Below the pieces are notes generated by a model. That model did no database searches, was not told the DNA's origin, and saw only the letters and a list, made by a program, of their open reading frames with translations. Shown here in pieces: positions 1 through 8,479 of a DNA stretch of 64,000 bases. Where the stretch lies: NCBI RefSeq assembly GCF_029945705.1, contig NZ_JAQSDC010000056.1:1-64000 (forward strand), in the 5' to 3' direction. How positions within the stretch are numbered: the stretch's first letter is position 1; each line of letters starts with the position of its first letter. Source of the DNA: Methylotenera sp. GTDB taxonomy: Bacteria > Pseudomonadota > Gammaproteobacteria > Burkholderiales > Methylophilaceae. A program made the position numbers and the translations under genes.

Positions 1-1
1 A

Positions 2-157
2 GCCACACATAGTCTCAGTTTGCAAAATTATGGTGGATTTTTAGAGATGCCCTTAGGTTTAAGCCTAATATTATCATGTGAAATAACTCAAAAACTTCAT
101 ATTTATTATACGCATACTTGCATTTTGCCCAATACTCAAATAGGTGAGGCTCTTTAA
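2..157 (+). CDS. Possible 3' end of an unidentified gene (partial)
   Basis: An open frame of 51 codons runs in from the left edge and ends at TAA 155-157. I do not recognise the peptide. It is followed by a short hairpin and then the leader of the rhamnose genes. It could be the C-terminus of a real protein that starts outside the window or a chance frame. Only its position and the lack of internal stops support it. Confidence 0.25.
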   Translation, partial: ATHSLSLQNYGGFLEMPLGLSLILSCEITQKLHIYYTHTCILPNTQIGEAL

Positions 158-163
158 GTATGC

Positions 164-182
164 CTATTGCTTTAAGCAATAG
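164..182. other. Short perfect hairpin upstream of rmlD
   Basis: CTATTGCT (164-171) and AGCAATAG (175-182) form an 8-bp perfect inverted repeat with a 3-nt loop, seven bases after the stop of the possible partial gene. No T-run follows, so it is at best a weak terminator or RNA-processing structure. Confidence 0.3.
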
Positions 183-291
183 TGGGTTGATTCAACGTTT
201 ATATAGGATAATTGACGGGTTATCTTCCTGTTATTGCTTGATTTCTATTTGAAAAATTTAATTAGAATAATAGTTTTCGTGTAGGTGAAAT

Positions 292-1203
292 ATGAGTTCA
301 ATAAAAATTCTTTTGTTTGGTAAAAATGGTCAAGTGGGTTGGGAGCTACAGCGCAGCTTAGCTCCTTTGGGTGAAGTGATTGCTTTGGATGCACGCAGCT
401 TGGATTATTGCGGTGATTTTACAAATCTTGATGGGCTTGCAGAAGCTATTCGAGCTATTGCACCAGATGTGATTGTGAATGCGGCCGCACATACTGCAGT
501 AGATAAAGCAGAAAGCGAGCATGAACTGGCGCGCACTATTAATGCGCTTGCACCAACCGTTTTGGCGAATGAAGCTAAGCGTATTGGGGCATGGCTGGTT
601 CACTATTCAACTGATTATGTGTTTGATGGCAGTGGTGAAGCGCCAAGACTTGAAACGGACACTACTGCGCCATTAAGTGTATATGGTCACACCAAACTAG
701 AGGGCGAAAATGCGATTGTTGTATCAGGCTGTAAGCATTTAATATTTCGCACGAGCTGGGTGTATGCTGCGCGCGGCGGAAACTTTGCTAAAACCATGCT
801 GAAGCTTGCGCAAGAGCGAGATGCGTTAAAAGTGATTAACGATCAAATTGGTGCGCCAACAGGAGCTGATTTACTTGCAGACGTCACTGCACACGCTATT
901 CGCAAAGCTTTAGTAAGCCCAGAAGTGAGCGGTTTATATCATCTTGTTGCAAGTGGTGAGACTTCTTGGCACGGTTACGCCAGCTTTGTCATTGAGCAAG
1001 CGCGTCAAGCAGGCGTTGAGATTAAAGTGGCTGTTGATGCAATTCAGGCTGTGCCGACCTCAGCTTTTCCTACGTCAGCCAAAAGACCATTGAATTCACG
1101 TTTAAGTACTAAAAAATTACAAAATAGTTTTGACTTAGTTTTGCCAAGTTGGCAAAGTGGCGTCACTCGATTGCTGGCTGAAATTCTAAATAAACATCAT
1201 TAA
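292..1203 (+). CDS. rfbD: dTDP-4-dehydrorhamnose reductase
   Basis: This enzyme makes the last step of dTDP-L-rhamnose synthesis, NAD(P)H reduction of dTDP-4-dehydro-L-rhamnose, in the cytoplasm. The 303-residue protein is the usual RmlD length. It has an N-terminal Rossmann signature GKNGQVG (10-16), the segment STDYVFDG (106-113) and the catalytic YxxxK at Y131/K135, as in extended short-chain dehydrogenases. GTGAAAT just before the ATG at 292 is a poor ribosome-binding site. It is followed 44 bp later by rfbA and then rfbC on the same strand, which supports an operon. rfbB (the 4,6-dehydratase) is not in the window. Confidence 0.93.
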   Translation: MSSIKILLFGKNGQVGWELQRSLAPLGEVIALDARSLDYCGDFTNLDGLAEAIRAIAPDVIVNAAAHTAVDKAESEHELARTINALAPTVLANEAKRIGAWLVHYSTDYVFDGSGEAPRLETDTTAPLSVYGHTKLEGENAIVVSGCKHLIFRTSWVYAARGGNFAKTMLKLAQERDALKVINDQIGAPTGADLLADVTAHAIRKALVSPEVSGLYHLVASGETSWHGYASFVIEQARQAGVEIKVAVDAIQAVPTSAFPTSAKRPLNSRLSTKKLQNSFDLVLPSWQSGVTRLLAEILNKHH

Positions 1204-1247
1204 TAGCTATTGTGAAGTATAAATAAAAGAAAAAGTTGAGGTGAGTT

Positions 1248-2135
1248 ATGGCAACACGTAAAGGTATTATCCTCGCAGGTGGTTCTGGCACTAGGCTTTA
1301 TCCTGTAACCAAAGTTGTTTCAAAGCAGTTGTTACCCATTCATGATAAGCCGATGATTTATTATCCGCTTAGTACTTTAATGTTAGCGGGAATACGCGAT
1401 ATTTTAATCATATCGACACCAAAAGATACGCCGCGTTTTCAGGAGTTATTGGGTGACGGCAGCGACTGGGGTTTGAATTTAGAATATGCAGTACAACCAA
1501 GTCCAGATGGGTTGGCACAGGCATTCATTATTGGTAAAGACTTCGTTGGCAATGACCCTAGTGCATTGGTGCTTGGCGATAATATTTTTTATGGACATGA
1601 CTTGCATATGCAGCTTGAGCAAGCCACTGCGCGCGAGCATGGCGCAACGGTGTTCGCTTACCACGTGCAAGATCCAGAGCGTTATGGTGTGGTGGCTTTT
1701 GACGGCGATGGTCGTGCAACTAGTTTGGAAGAAAAACCACTAAAACCTCAAAGTAATTATGCGGTGACCGGTTTGTATTTCTACGACAATCAGGCCATAG
1801 ATATTGCAGCCGACCTAAAACCCTCTGCAAGGGGCGAATTAGAAATTACAGATTTGAATCGTGTTTACCTTGAACGCAATCAATTAAGTGTTGAAATTAT
1901 GGGGCGCGGCTATGCATGGCTAGACACAGGCACTCATGAAAGCATGATTGATGCGAGTAACTTTATTCAAACGATAGAGCAACGACAAGGGCTTAAAGTC
2001 GCTTGTCCAGAAGAAATCGCTTATCGCAAAGGCTTTATTAATGCAGCGCAAGTAGAAAAGCTGGCACAGCCATTAGCTAAAAATGGCTACGGTCAGTATC
2101 TGCTTCGCATGTTGAAAGATGGAGTACAACCTTGA
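1248..2135 (+). CDS. rfbA: Glucose-1-phosphate thymidylyltransferase
   Basis: It couples dTTP and glucose-1-phosphate to dTDP-glucose, the first step of the dTDP-rhamnose pathway. The 295-residue protein has the nucleotidyltransferase signature [10 protein letters not shown] near the N-terminus (residues 10-19) and the metal-binding GDN (110-112). Length and motifs match RmlA. TTGAGGTGAG precedes the ATG at a sensible distance. The stop codon overlaps the TTG start of rfbC, which indicates translational coupling. The product probably feeds O-antigen or exopolysaccharide rhamnose. Confidence 0.95.
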   Translation: MATRKGIILAGGSGTRLYPVTKVVSKQLLPIHDKPMIYYPLSTLMLAGIRDILIISTPKDTPRFQELLGDGSDWGLNLEYAVQPSPDGLAQAFIIGKDFVGNDPSALVLGDNIFYGHDLHMQLEQATAREHGATVFAYHVQDPERYGVVAFDGDGRATSLEEKPLKPQSNYAVTGLYFYDNQAIDIAADLKPSARGELEITDLNRVYLERNQLSVEIMGRGYAWLDTGTHESMIDASNFIQTIEQRQGLKVACPEEIAYRKGFINAAQVEKLAQPLAKNGYGQYLLRMLKDGVQP

Positions 2136-2674
2136 TAGTCACGCCAACAGCCCTTGCAGATGTACTAGTGATTGAACCCAACGTTTTTGGTGACGATAGG
2201 GGCTTCTTTTTTGAAAGCTTTAATCATGCGAAATTTGAAGCTGCAATAGGTAAGTCAGTTAAGTTCGTACAAGATAACCACTCTAAATCGGCAGAAAACG
2301 TATTGCGTGGGATGCATTACCAAATTCAACAGCCACAAGGTAAATTGGTGAGGGTAGTGCAGGGCGTGGTATTTGATGTTGCTGTAGATATTCGCAAGAA
2401 TTCGCCTACTTTTGGTCAATGGATAGGTGAGATTTTGTCCGCGGAAAATAAAAAACAACTTTGGGTGCCAGAAGGATTCGCGCACGGCTTTGTTGTGCTT
2501 TCTAAAACCGCAGAGTTTTTATATAAAACGACTGATTATTATGCGCCTGAGTTCGAGCGTTGTATCGCATGGAATGACCCTAAAGTCGATATCAAATGGC
2601 CTATTAATGGTGCAGCGTTATTGTCTGCAAAAGATCAACAAGGTAAATCTTTTGCTGAAGCGGAGTGTTTTTAG
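2132..2674 (+). CDS. rfbC: dTDP-4-dehydrorhamnose 3,5-epimerase
   Basis: RmlC epimerises the dTDP-4-keto-6-deoxy sugar at C3 and C5. The 180-residue cupin-type protein carries the typical start [15 protein letters not shown], the [13 protein letters not shown] segment, and the LRGMHYQ motif (58-64) with the presumed catalytic His62. The start is TTG at 2132, overlapping the rfbA stop (TTGA), with GGAG seven bases upstream. No ATG fits the family N-terminus. It is last in the rfbDAC unit and is followed by a 20-bp perfect palindrome. Confidence 0.94.
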   Translation: MIVTPTALADVLVIEPNVFGDDRGFFFESFNHAKFEAAIGKSVKFVQDNHSKSAENVLRGMHYQIQQPQGKLVRVVQGVVFDVAVDIRKNSPTFGQWIGEILSAENKKQLWVPEGFAHGFVVLSKTAEFLYKTTDYYAPEFERCIAWNDPKVDIKWPINGAALLSAKDQQGKSFAEAECF

Positions 2675-2685
2675 TCAATTTATTC

Positions 2686-2705
2686 TGAGTTCTAGCTAGA
2701 ACTCA
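2686..2705. terminator. 20-bp perfect palindrome after rfbC
   Basis: TGAGTTCTAG followed by CTAGAACTCA is a perfect 20-bp palindrome starting 12 bp after the rfbC stop. As RNA it could fold into an 8-bp hairpin with a 4-nt loop. The following bases TTGTATT are only partly T-rich, so a terminator role is plausible but unproven. It could instead be a protein-binding palindrome. Confidence 0.4.
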
Positions 2706-2779
2706 TTGTATTAAGTCGTTTATTCTCTTCAAACCTGTTCGTGCACGCTTTAATCTCTATGCACCATATTGGCTGGGTG

Positions 2780-2808
2780 TTGGTTAGGCGTGTCTTTTCT
2801 GCGATAAT
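2780..2808 (+). promoter_or_regulatory. Predicted sigma-70 promoter of ppnP
   Basis: TTGGTT (2780-2785), a 17-bp spacer and GATAAT (2803-2808) form a good -35/-10 pair about 30 bp upstream of the ppnP start. Confidence 0.5.
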
Positions 2809-2837
2809 GTTATTTTGATTATTAATGAAAGCAGCAA

Positions 2838-3149
2838 ATGGCACAATTTGACAATGTCAGCGTAAAAAAGAAAGCTAATATTTACTTCGATGGTAAATGT
2901 GTTAGTCACACAGTCATGCTTCCAAATGGCACGCGCAGCACTATTGGCGTTATTTTCCCAAGTACACTTACATTCAATACAGCAGCACCAGAATTAATGG
3001 AAATTAATTCTGGCTCATGCAAAGTTCGCTTAAGCGGTGAAGAAGCATGGAAAACTTATGCTGAGGGTGAGAAATTTACTGTCCCTGGTAACTCAAGTTT
3101 TGATATTGAAGTAATCGAAACCCTAGACTACGTTTGCCACTTCGAGTAA
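2838..3149 (+). CDS. ppnP: Pyrimidine/purine nucleoside phosphorylase (DUF1255, PpnP)
   Basis: PpnP-family proteins are small cupins that cleave nucleosides with phosphate. The 103-residue protein matches the family length, with the pattern [16 protein letters not shown] near the middle and a C-terminal cupin strand set ([20 protein letters not shown]). AAAGCAGCAA before the ATG is a weak ribosome-binding site. It has its own predicted promoter. The name rests on resemblance to the DUF1255 family. Confidence 0.85.
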   Translation: MAQFDNVSVKKKANIYFDGKCVSHTVMLPNGTRSTIGVIFPSTLTFNTAAPELMEINSGSCKVRLSGEEAWKTYAEGEKFTVPGNSSFDIEVIETLDYVCHFE

Positions 3150-3240
3150 AGACGGCTCGACTCTGCGGCGTTATTTCGCGCTCGTCGTACTAAACGTACT
3201 GCCTTCGCAATCATGCCTTGCATAGTCTTCGCTTATAGGT
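3150..3240. repeat. Candidate dispersed intergenic repeat unit
   Basis: Between ppnP and yajQ lies a GC-richer stretch of compositionally odd DNA. It includes GCGCTCGTCGTACTAAACGT and a GTAC-N5-GTAC interrupted palindrome. I recall similar 'gcgctcgtcgtac' intergenic motifs in betaproteobacterial genomes. No second copy was found in this window, so the repeat status is a guess. Confidence 0.25.
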
Positions 3241-3257
3241 TTATTAGGAGTTAAATT

Positions 3258-3752
3258 ATGCCAAGTTTTGATATTTCATCTGAAGTTGATATGGTCGCGT
3301 TAAAAAATGCGATTGATACTGCGGGTAAGCAAATCACCAATCGTTATGATTTTAAAGGCACTTCAGCCAAGGTTGAGTTGAATGAGAAAGACAGTGTTAT
3401 CACCTTGTTTGGTGATAATGACTTTCAGCTGGATCAGATTAAAGATATTTTGCTGCCTGGGATGGAGAAGAAAGAGCCTGATTCAACGAAACGTCTTGAG
3501 CATAAGGATGTCCAAAAAGTCGGCGGCAATAAAGTTAAGCAAGAGCTTAAAATCAAAGATGGTATTGATGGCGATTTAGCAAAACGCATCAGTAAATTGA
3601 TTAAGGATTCTGGCTTAAAAGTACAGGCAAGTATTCAAGGCGACACTGTTCGTGTGAATGGTGCAAAGCGCGATTTATTGCAAGATGCAATTGCTTTTGT
3701 GAAAAAGTCTGTGACGGATTTTCCATTGCAGTTTGGTAATTTTAGAGATTAG
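3258..3752 (+). CDS. yajQ: YajQ/DUF520 family nucleotide-binding protein
   Basis: YajQ proteins are small two-domain, RNP-like folds; some members bind cyclic di-GMP or tRNA/nucleotides. The 164-residue length and sequence fit: N-terminal PSFDISSEVDMVALKNA, YDFKG, the central LPGMEKK region and the C-terminal FPLQFGNFRD. TAGGAG lies upstream of the ATG. It stands alone between ppnP and leuC. The biological role in this organism cannot be stated from sequence. Confidence 0.9.
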   Translation: MPSFDISSEVDMVALKNAIDTAGKQITNRYDFKGTSAKVELNEKDSVITLFGDNDFQLDQIKDILLPGMEKKEPDSTKRLEHKDVQKVGGNKVKQELKIKDGIDGDLAKRISKLIKDSGLKVQASIQGDTVRVNGAKRDLLQDAIAFVKKSVTDFPLQFGNFRD

Positions 3753-3781
3753 TTGTTAGGTTGAAACCTTAGGTTAAAAAA

Positions 3782-5197
3782 ATGGCAAAAACGCTATACG
3801 ATAAGTTGTTTGATTCCCACGTTGTACATGAAGAAAACGGTACGGCGCTGATTTACATTGACCGTCATTTGGTGCATGAAGTCACAAGCCCTCAAGCATT
3901 TGAAGGCTTACGTCTGGCTGGTCGTAAGCCATGGCGTATTTCATCAATTGTAGCCACTGCTGATCACAACACACCTACCAATGGCTGGGATAAAGGCTTG
4001 GCGGGGATTGCTGACCCTGTAGCACGTTTGCAGATTGAAACGTTGACAAGCAATATTAATGAGTTTGGTGCAAAAGCTTATTTTCCGTTCATGAATAAAA
4101 ACCAAGGGATTGTGCATGTGGTTGGTCCTGAGCAGGGTGCGACTTTGCCAGGTATGACCGTGGTGTGCGGTGATTCTCATACCAGCACACATGGCGCATT
4201 CGGCGCATTGGCGCATGGTATCGGTACGTCAGAAGTCGAGCACGTCATGGCGACACAATGCTTGGTGCAAAAGAAGTCTAAAACCATGCAGGTCTTAGTC
4301 AATGGCGTATTAGGTAAAGGTGTCACGGCTAAAGATGTAGCATTAGCCATTATCGGCAAAACAGGTACTGCTGGTGGTAACGGATATGCGATTGAGTTTG
4401 CTGGCTCTGCGATTCGCGGCTTGAGCATGGAGGGCCGCATGACCTTGTGTAACATGGCGATTGAAGCAGGTGCGCGCGCAGGTTTGGTTGCAGTGGATGA
4501 TAAGACGATTGAGTATGTGAAAGGTCGTCCATTTTCACCTAAAGCAGACCAATGGGACGCAGCCGTTGCCTATTGGAAAACATTGCATACTGATTCAGGT
4601 GCTGAGTTTGATACCGTTGTGGCTTTAAATGCTGAAGATATTCAGCCGCAAGTCACTTGGGGAACTTCACCCGAAATGGTGGTGAGTATCGACGGACGCG
4701 TGCCGAGCTTGGATTTAGCTAAAAATGAGGTGCAACGCGCAGATTGGGAGCGTGCTTACGCTTACATGGGATTAACACCAAATACGCCTATCAACGAAAT
4801 CAATATTGATAAAGTTTTCATTGGTTCTTGTACAAACTCACGCATTGAAGATTTGCGTGCTGCCGCTGCTGTGGCTAAAGGCAAGCATGTCGCACCTAAT
4901 GTTAAGTTGGCGTTAGTGGTGCCAGGCTCTGGTTTGGTAAAAGCACAAGCGGAACAAGAAGGCTTGGACAAGATTTTCATAGCAGCTGGATTTGAGTGGC
5001 GCGAACCAGGTTGCTCGATGTGTTTGGCAATGAATGCTGACCGACTTGAACCGGGTGAGCGTTGTGCTTCAACCTCGAATCGTAATTTTGAAGGTCGTCA
5101 AGGTCAAGGCGGCCGTACGCATTTAGTGAGTCCTGAAATGGCTGCTGCTGCTGCGGTAGCCGGACATTTTGTAGATGTACGACAATCATTAACTTAA
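3782..5197 (+). CDS. leuC: 3-isopropylmalate dehydratase large subunit
   Basis: LeuC with LeuD isomerises 2- to 3-isopropylmalate through a [4Fe-4S] cluster. The 471-residue protein is typical. Cluster ligands are C350 in GSCTNSR, and C411 and C414 in [10 protein letters not shown]. The motif [11 protein letters not shown], which shapes the aconitase-type active site, is also present. It opens the leuC - small lipoprotein - leuD - leuB run. Confidence 0.97.
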   Translation: MAKTLYDKLFDSHVVHEENGTALIYIDRHLVHEVTSPQAFEGLRLAGRKPWRISSIVATADHNTPTNGWDKGLAGIADPVARLQIETLTSNINEFGAKAYFPFMNKNQGIVHVVGPEQGATLPGMTVVCGDSHTSTHGAFGALAHGIGTSEVEHVMATQCLVQKKSKTMQVLVNGVLGKGVTAKDVALAIIGKTGTAGGNGYAIEFAGSAIRGLSMEGRMTLCNMAIEAGARAGLVAVDDKTIEYVKGRPFSPKADQWDAAVAYWKTLHTDSGAEFDTVVALNAEDIQPQVTWGTSPEMVVSIDGRVPSLDLAKNEVQRADWERAYAYMGLTPNTPINEINIDKVFIGSCTNSRIEDLRAAAAVAKGKHVAPNVKLALVVPGSGLVKAQAEQEGLDKIFIAAGFEWREPGCSMCLAMNADRLEPGERCASTSNRNFEGRQGQGGRTHLVSPEMAAAAAVAGHFVDVRQSLT

Positions 5198-5215
5198 GTT
5201 TATAAGGGGTTTTGA

Positions 5216-5335
5216 ATGAAAAAAATGTTAACTTTACTCGCTTTGAGTTTTGCGCTAACTGCTTGTAACACTATCCATGGCATGGGCCAAGATATTGAAA
5301 AAGGTGGTGAAGCCATCAAAAAATCCGCGAGTTAA
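5216..5335 (+). CDS. Entericidin A/B family micro-lipoprotein
   Basis: A 39-residue protein begins at ATG 5216 with AAGGGG upstream. It has a Lys start, a hydrophobic stretch and a lipobox LTAC with the lipidated Cys at residue 17. It ends with a short polar tail containing the GQDIEKGGEAIKK pattern of entericidins. It sits 18 bp after leuC and 57 bp before leuD. Entericidin-like genes at this position are, as far as I recall, common in betaproteobacteria. It should be an inner- or outer-membrane lipoprotein. Whether it forms a toxin/antidote system as in E. coli is unknown, and only one copy is present. Confidence 0.85.
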   Translation: MKKMLTLLALSFALTACNTIHGMGQDIEKGGEAIKKSAS

Positions 5336-5392
5336 TTTCGCTACTTAAGTCATTTAAAGACTTATATTTTAAAGAGTGTGTTAAAGAAAAAT

Positions 5393-6031
5393 ATGGAAGC
5401 TTTTACAAAATTAGATGGCTTGGTCGCTCCCTTAGATCGCGCCAATGTCGATACGGATGCGATTATTCCTAAGCAGTTCTTGAAGTCGATTAAGCGCTCA
5501 GGTTTTGGACCGAACGCATTTGATGAATGGCGCTATTTAGACCACGGTGAGCCTGGTATGGATAACTCCAAGCGTAAAATCAACCCTGATTTTGTGTTAA
5601 ATAAAGCACGTTATCAAGGCGCTAGCGTTTTGCTTACTCGTGAAAATTTTGGTTGTGGTTCATCAAGAGAACACGCGCCATGGGCACTTGAAGATTTTGG
5701 TTTTAAAGTCATTATTGCTTCAAGTTATGCGGATATTTTCTTTAATAACTGTTTCAAAAACGGTATGTTGCCAATTGTGTTGTCAGCTGAAATTGTAGAT
5801 AACTTGTTTAACCAAGTGTTTGCAACAGAGGGCTACAAACTCGATGTGGATTTAAGTGCTCAAACAGTGACCACTCCAAGTGGTGAAGTGCACAAGTTTG
5901 AGGTCGATGCTTTCCGTAAACATTGCCTGTTGAATGGTTTGGATGACATTGGTTTAACCATGCAACATCAAGACAAAATCAAAGCGTTTGAAGCAAAGCA
6001 TCAACAAGCGCAACCATGGCTGTTTAATTAA
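5393..6031 (+). CDS. leuD: 3-isopropylmalate dehydratase small subunit
   Basis: LeuD is the swivelling-domain partner of LeuC. From ATG 5393 the protein has 212 residues, the usual length, and starts [20 protein letters not shown] as family members do. An in-frame GTG at 5378 would add five residues not seen in the family, so I prefer the ATG. Motifs [14 protein letters not shown] and [15 protein letters not shown] are intact. It is 82 bp upstream of leuB. Confidence 0.96.
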   Translation: MEAFTKLDGLVAPLDRANVDTDAIIPKQFLKSIKRSGFGPNAFDEWRYLDHGEPGMDNSKRKINPDFVLNKARYQGASVLLTRENFGCGSSREHAPWALEDFGFKVIIASSYADIFFNNCFKNGMLPIVLSAEIVDNLFNQVFATEGYKLDVDLSAQTVTTPSGEVHKFEVDAFRKHCLLNGLDDIGLTMQHQDKIKAFEAKHQQAQPWLFN

Positions 6032-6113
6032 CTGGTTTTTAATTAAAAAGCTGCGCGGCTATTAAATCAAATAAGTTCAAATTTAGTAAGTTTTAAGTTA
6101 AGAAAGTAATTTC

Positions 6114-7169
6114 ATGAAAATCGCAGTATTGCCAGGTGATGGCATCGGTCCAGAAATCGTAGCTCAAGCAGTTAAAGTGCTAAAAGCACTCAATTTAAAT
6201 CTCACTATGACAGAAGCACCGATTGGCGGTGCTGGTTATGAGGCTGCGGGTGATCCGCTGCCAGATGCGACTTTGCAATTAGCTAAAGATTCTGATGCGG
6301 TTTTATTGGGTGCAGTAGGTGACTGGAAATATGATAAGTTAGAGCGTCATTTACGCCCAGAGCGTGGTTTATTACGCATTCGTAAAGAGCTTAATTTGTT
6401 TGCAAACTTACGCCCAGCTTTGCTTTATCCTGAGTTGGCGGGCGCGTCCACACTCAAGCCAGAAGTGGTTTCTGGTTTAGATTTAATGATTATTCGTGAG
6501 CTTACAGGTGATATTTACTTTGGTCAGCCGCGCGGCATTAGTACGTTAGAAAATGGTGAGCGCGAAGGCATCAATACGATGCGCTATAACGAGTCTGAAA
6601 TTAAACGTATTGGCCGTGTGGCGTTTGATATTGCAATGAAACGTAACAAGAAAGTCTGCTCTGTAGATAAAGCAAATGTGTTGGAAACGACTGAGTTGTG
6701 GCGCCAAGTGATGATTGAGTTGTCAGCAGAGTATCCAGAAGTTGAGTTAAGCCATATGTACGTTGATAACGCTGCAATGCAATTGATTCGCGCGCCTAAA
6801 CAATTTGATGTGATGGTCACTGGTAATATTTTTGGTGACATTCTGTCTGATGAAGCTTCAATGCTCACAGGCTCAATTGGCATGTTGCCATCTGCTTCAC
6901 TGGATGCAAATAACAAAGGTATGTACGAGCCTAGTCATGGCTCTGCACCTGATATTGCAGGTAAAGATATTGCGAATCCATTAGCAACTATTCTGTCAGT
7001 CGCTATGATGTTGCGTTATACATTCAATGATGAAGCTAATGCAGTTAAGATTGAAAACGCATGTAAAAAAGCTTTAGCTCAAGGCTATAGAACCGCTGAT
7101 ATTGCAACAGAAGGTTGTAACTTGGTGGGCTGTAATGCGATGGGCGAAGCTGTTGTTGCGGCACTATAA
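6114..7169 (+). CDS. leuB: 3-isopropylmalate dehydrogenase
   Basis: LeuB oxidatively decarboxylates 3-isopropylmalate to 2-oxoisocaproate with NAD+. The 351-residue protein has GDGIGPEI at the N-terminus, the substrate Arg cluster around [14 protein letters not shown], and the metal and cofactor segments [13 protein letters not shown] and [13 protein letters not shown]. It completes the leucine run before asd. Confidence 0.97.
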   Translation: MKIAVLPGDGIGPEIVAQAVKVLKALNLNLTMTEAPIGGAGYEAAGDPLPDATLQLAKDSDAVLLGAVGDWKYDKLERHLRPERGLLRIRKELNLFANLRPALLYPELAGASTLKPEVVSGLDLMIIRELTGDIYFGQPRGISTLENGEREGINTMRYNESEIKRIGRVAFDIAMKRNKKVCSVDKANVLETTELWRQVMIELSAEYPEVELSHMYVDNAAMQLIRAPKQFDVMVTGNIFGDILSDEASMLTGSIGMLPSASLDANNKGMYEPSHGSAPDIAGKDIANPLATILSVAMMLRYTFNDEANAVKIENACKKALAQGYRTADIATEGCNLVGCNAMGEAVVAAL

Positions 7170-7216
7170 ATTTAAACGTTAAATAGTTGCTGCATTAAAT
7201 TAATAAGGTTATGAAA

Positions 7217-8329
7217 ATGCTTAAAGTTGGATTTGTTGGTTGGCGCGGTATGGTTGGTTCAGTCCTCATGCAGCGCATGATGGAAGAGAGTGATTTTGCC
7301 TTAATCGAACCGCAGTTTTTCACGACGTCACAAGTCGGTGGAAAAGCACCGAACATTGGTAAAGATTCTGCATCATTAAAAGATGCAATGAGTATTGCAG
7401 ATTTAAAGGCAATGGATGCAATTGTGTCATGCCAAGGCGGCGATTACACCAGCGAGATATTCCCTAAACTTCGTGCAGAAGGTTGGACTGGGCATTGGAT
7501 TGACGCGGCATCAACATTGCGCATGGAAAAAGATGCCGTGATTATTCTTGATCCAGTGAATATGCACGTGATTCAAGATGCTTATGCACACGGTAATAAA
7601 AACTGGGTGGGCGGCAATTGCACAGTGTCATTGATGTTGATGGCATTAAATGGTTTGTTTAAAGCCAATTTAGTGCAATGGGCAACTTCAATGACTTACC
7701 AAGCAGCTTCTGGCGCAGGTGCGCAAAATATGCGTGAATTACTCAAACAAATGGGTGAAGCGCATTTTGCAGCTAGCGAGTTATTGGCAGATCCTGCCTC
7801 TGCCATTCTAGACATAGATCGCACCGTTGCAGGTACTTTGCGTGATGATAAATTCCCAACTTCAAATTTTGGCGTGCCACTGGCAGGTAGCTTGATTCCT
7901 TGGATCGATAAAGATTTAGGTAATGGTCAAAGTAAAGAAGAGTGGAAAGGCGGCGTTGAAACGAATAAGATTTTAGGCCGCGAAGCTAATCCTATTGTGA
8001 TTGATGGTCTTTGTGTGCGCATCGGCGCGATGCGTTGTCACAGTCAAGCGCTGACAATTAAACTAACAAAAAACGTGCCATTAGATGAAATCAACCAAAT
8101 GCTGGCAGAGGCTAATCAGTGGGCAAAAGTGATTCCAAATGAGCGTGATGCTAGTATGCGCGAGCTTACACCTGCTGCTGTGACTGGTACTTTAAATACA
8201 CCAGTAGGTCGTTTACGTAAGTTAAGTATGGGTGATGACTATTTATCAGCGTTTACCGTTGGCGACCAATTGCTATGGGGTGCTGCTGAGCCGTTGCGCC
8301 GTATGTTGCGGATTTTAATAGAGAAATAA
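7217..8329 (+). CDS. asd: Aspartate-semialdehyde dehydrogenase
   Basis: Asd reduces aspartyl phosphate to the semialdehyde, feeding Lys/diaminopimelate, Met and Thr synthesis. It has an N-terminal [14 protein letters not shown], the catalytic Cys135 in [10 protein letters not shown] and HSQALTIKL near the C-terminal third. I place the start at ATG 7217 because AAGG (7205-7208) lies 8 bases upstream. The in-frame ATG at 7211 would leave only 2 bases. The protein is then 370 residues, of the gamma/beta-proteobacterial class. It is 41 bp or more after leuB and probably co-transcribed. Confidence 0.95.
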   Translation: MLKVGFVGWRGMVGSVLMQRMMEESDFALIEPQFFTTSQVGGKAPNIGKDSASLKDAMSIADLKAMDAIVSCQGGDYTSEIFPKLRAEGWTGHWIDAASTLRMEKDAVIILDPVNMHVIQDAYAHGNKNWVGGNCTVSLMLMALNGLFKANLVQWATSMTYQAASGAGAQNMRELLKQMGEAHFAASELLADPASAILDIDRTVAGTLRDDKFPTSNFGVPLAGSLIPWIDKDLGNGQSKEEWKGGVETNKILGREANPIVIDGLCVRIGAMRCHSQALTIKLTKNVPLDEINQMLAEANQWAKVIPNERDASMRELTPAAVTGTLNTPVGRLRKLSMGDDYLSAFTVGDQLLWGAAEPLRRMLRILIEK

Positions 8330-8340
8330 CTTGAATGACC

Positions 8341-8370
8341 TGAGTGCTGTTGTGAAAATAATAGCACTCA
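8341..8370. terminator. Hairpin after asd
   Basis: TGAGTGCT (8341-8348) pairs perfectly with AGCACTCA (8363-8370) across a 14-nt loop, 11 bp after the asd stop. No clear T-run follows, so termination is plausible only. Confidence 0.35.
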
Positions 8371-8415
8371 AACGCAACGCATATATAGCCTTTGAATATA
8401 ATGTGCATTATCAGC

Positions 8416-8444
8416 TTGCATAGCTAACTATTTGATGTTATTTT
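8416..8444 (+). promoter_or_regulatory. Predicted sigma-70 promoter of fimV
   Basis: TTGCAT (8416-8421), a 17-bp spacer and TATTTT (8439-8444) lie about 35 bp upstream of the fimV start. The -10 element is imperfect. Confidence 0.35.
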
Positions 8445-8479
8445 AATATTTAGGTATAAAGTTTGATCAAGGGCTAAAT

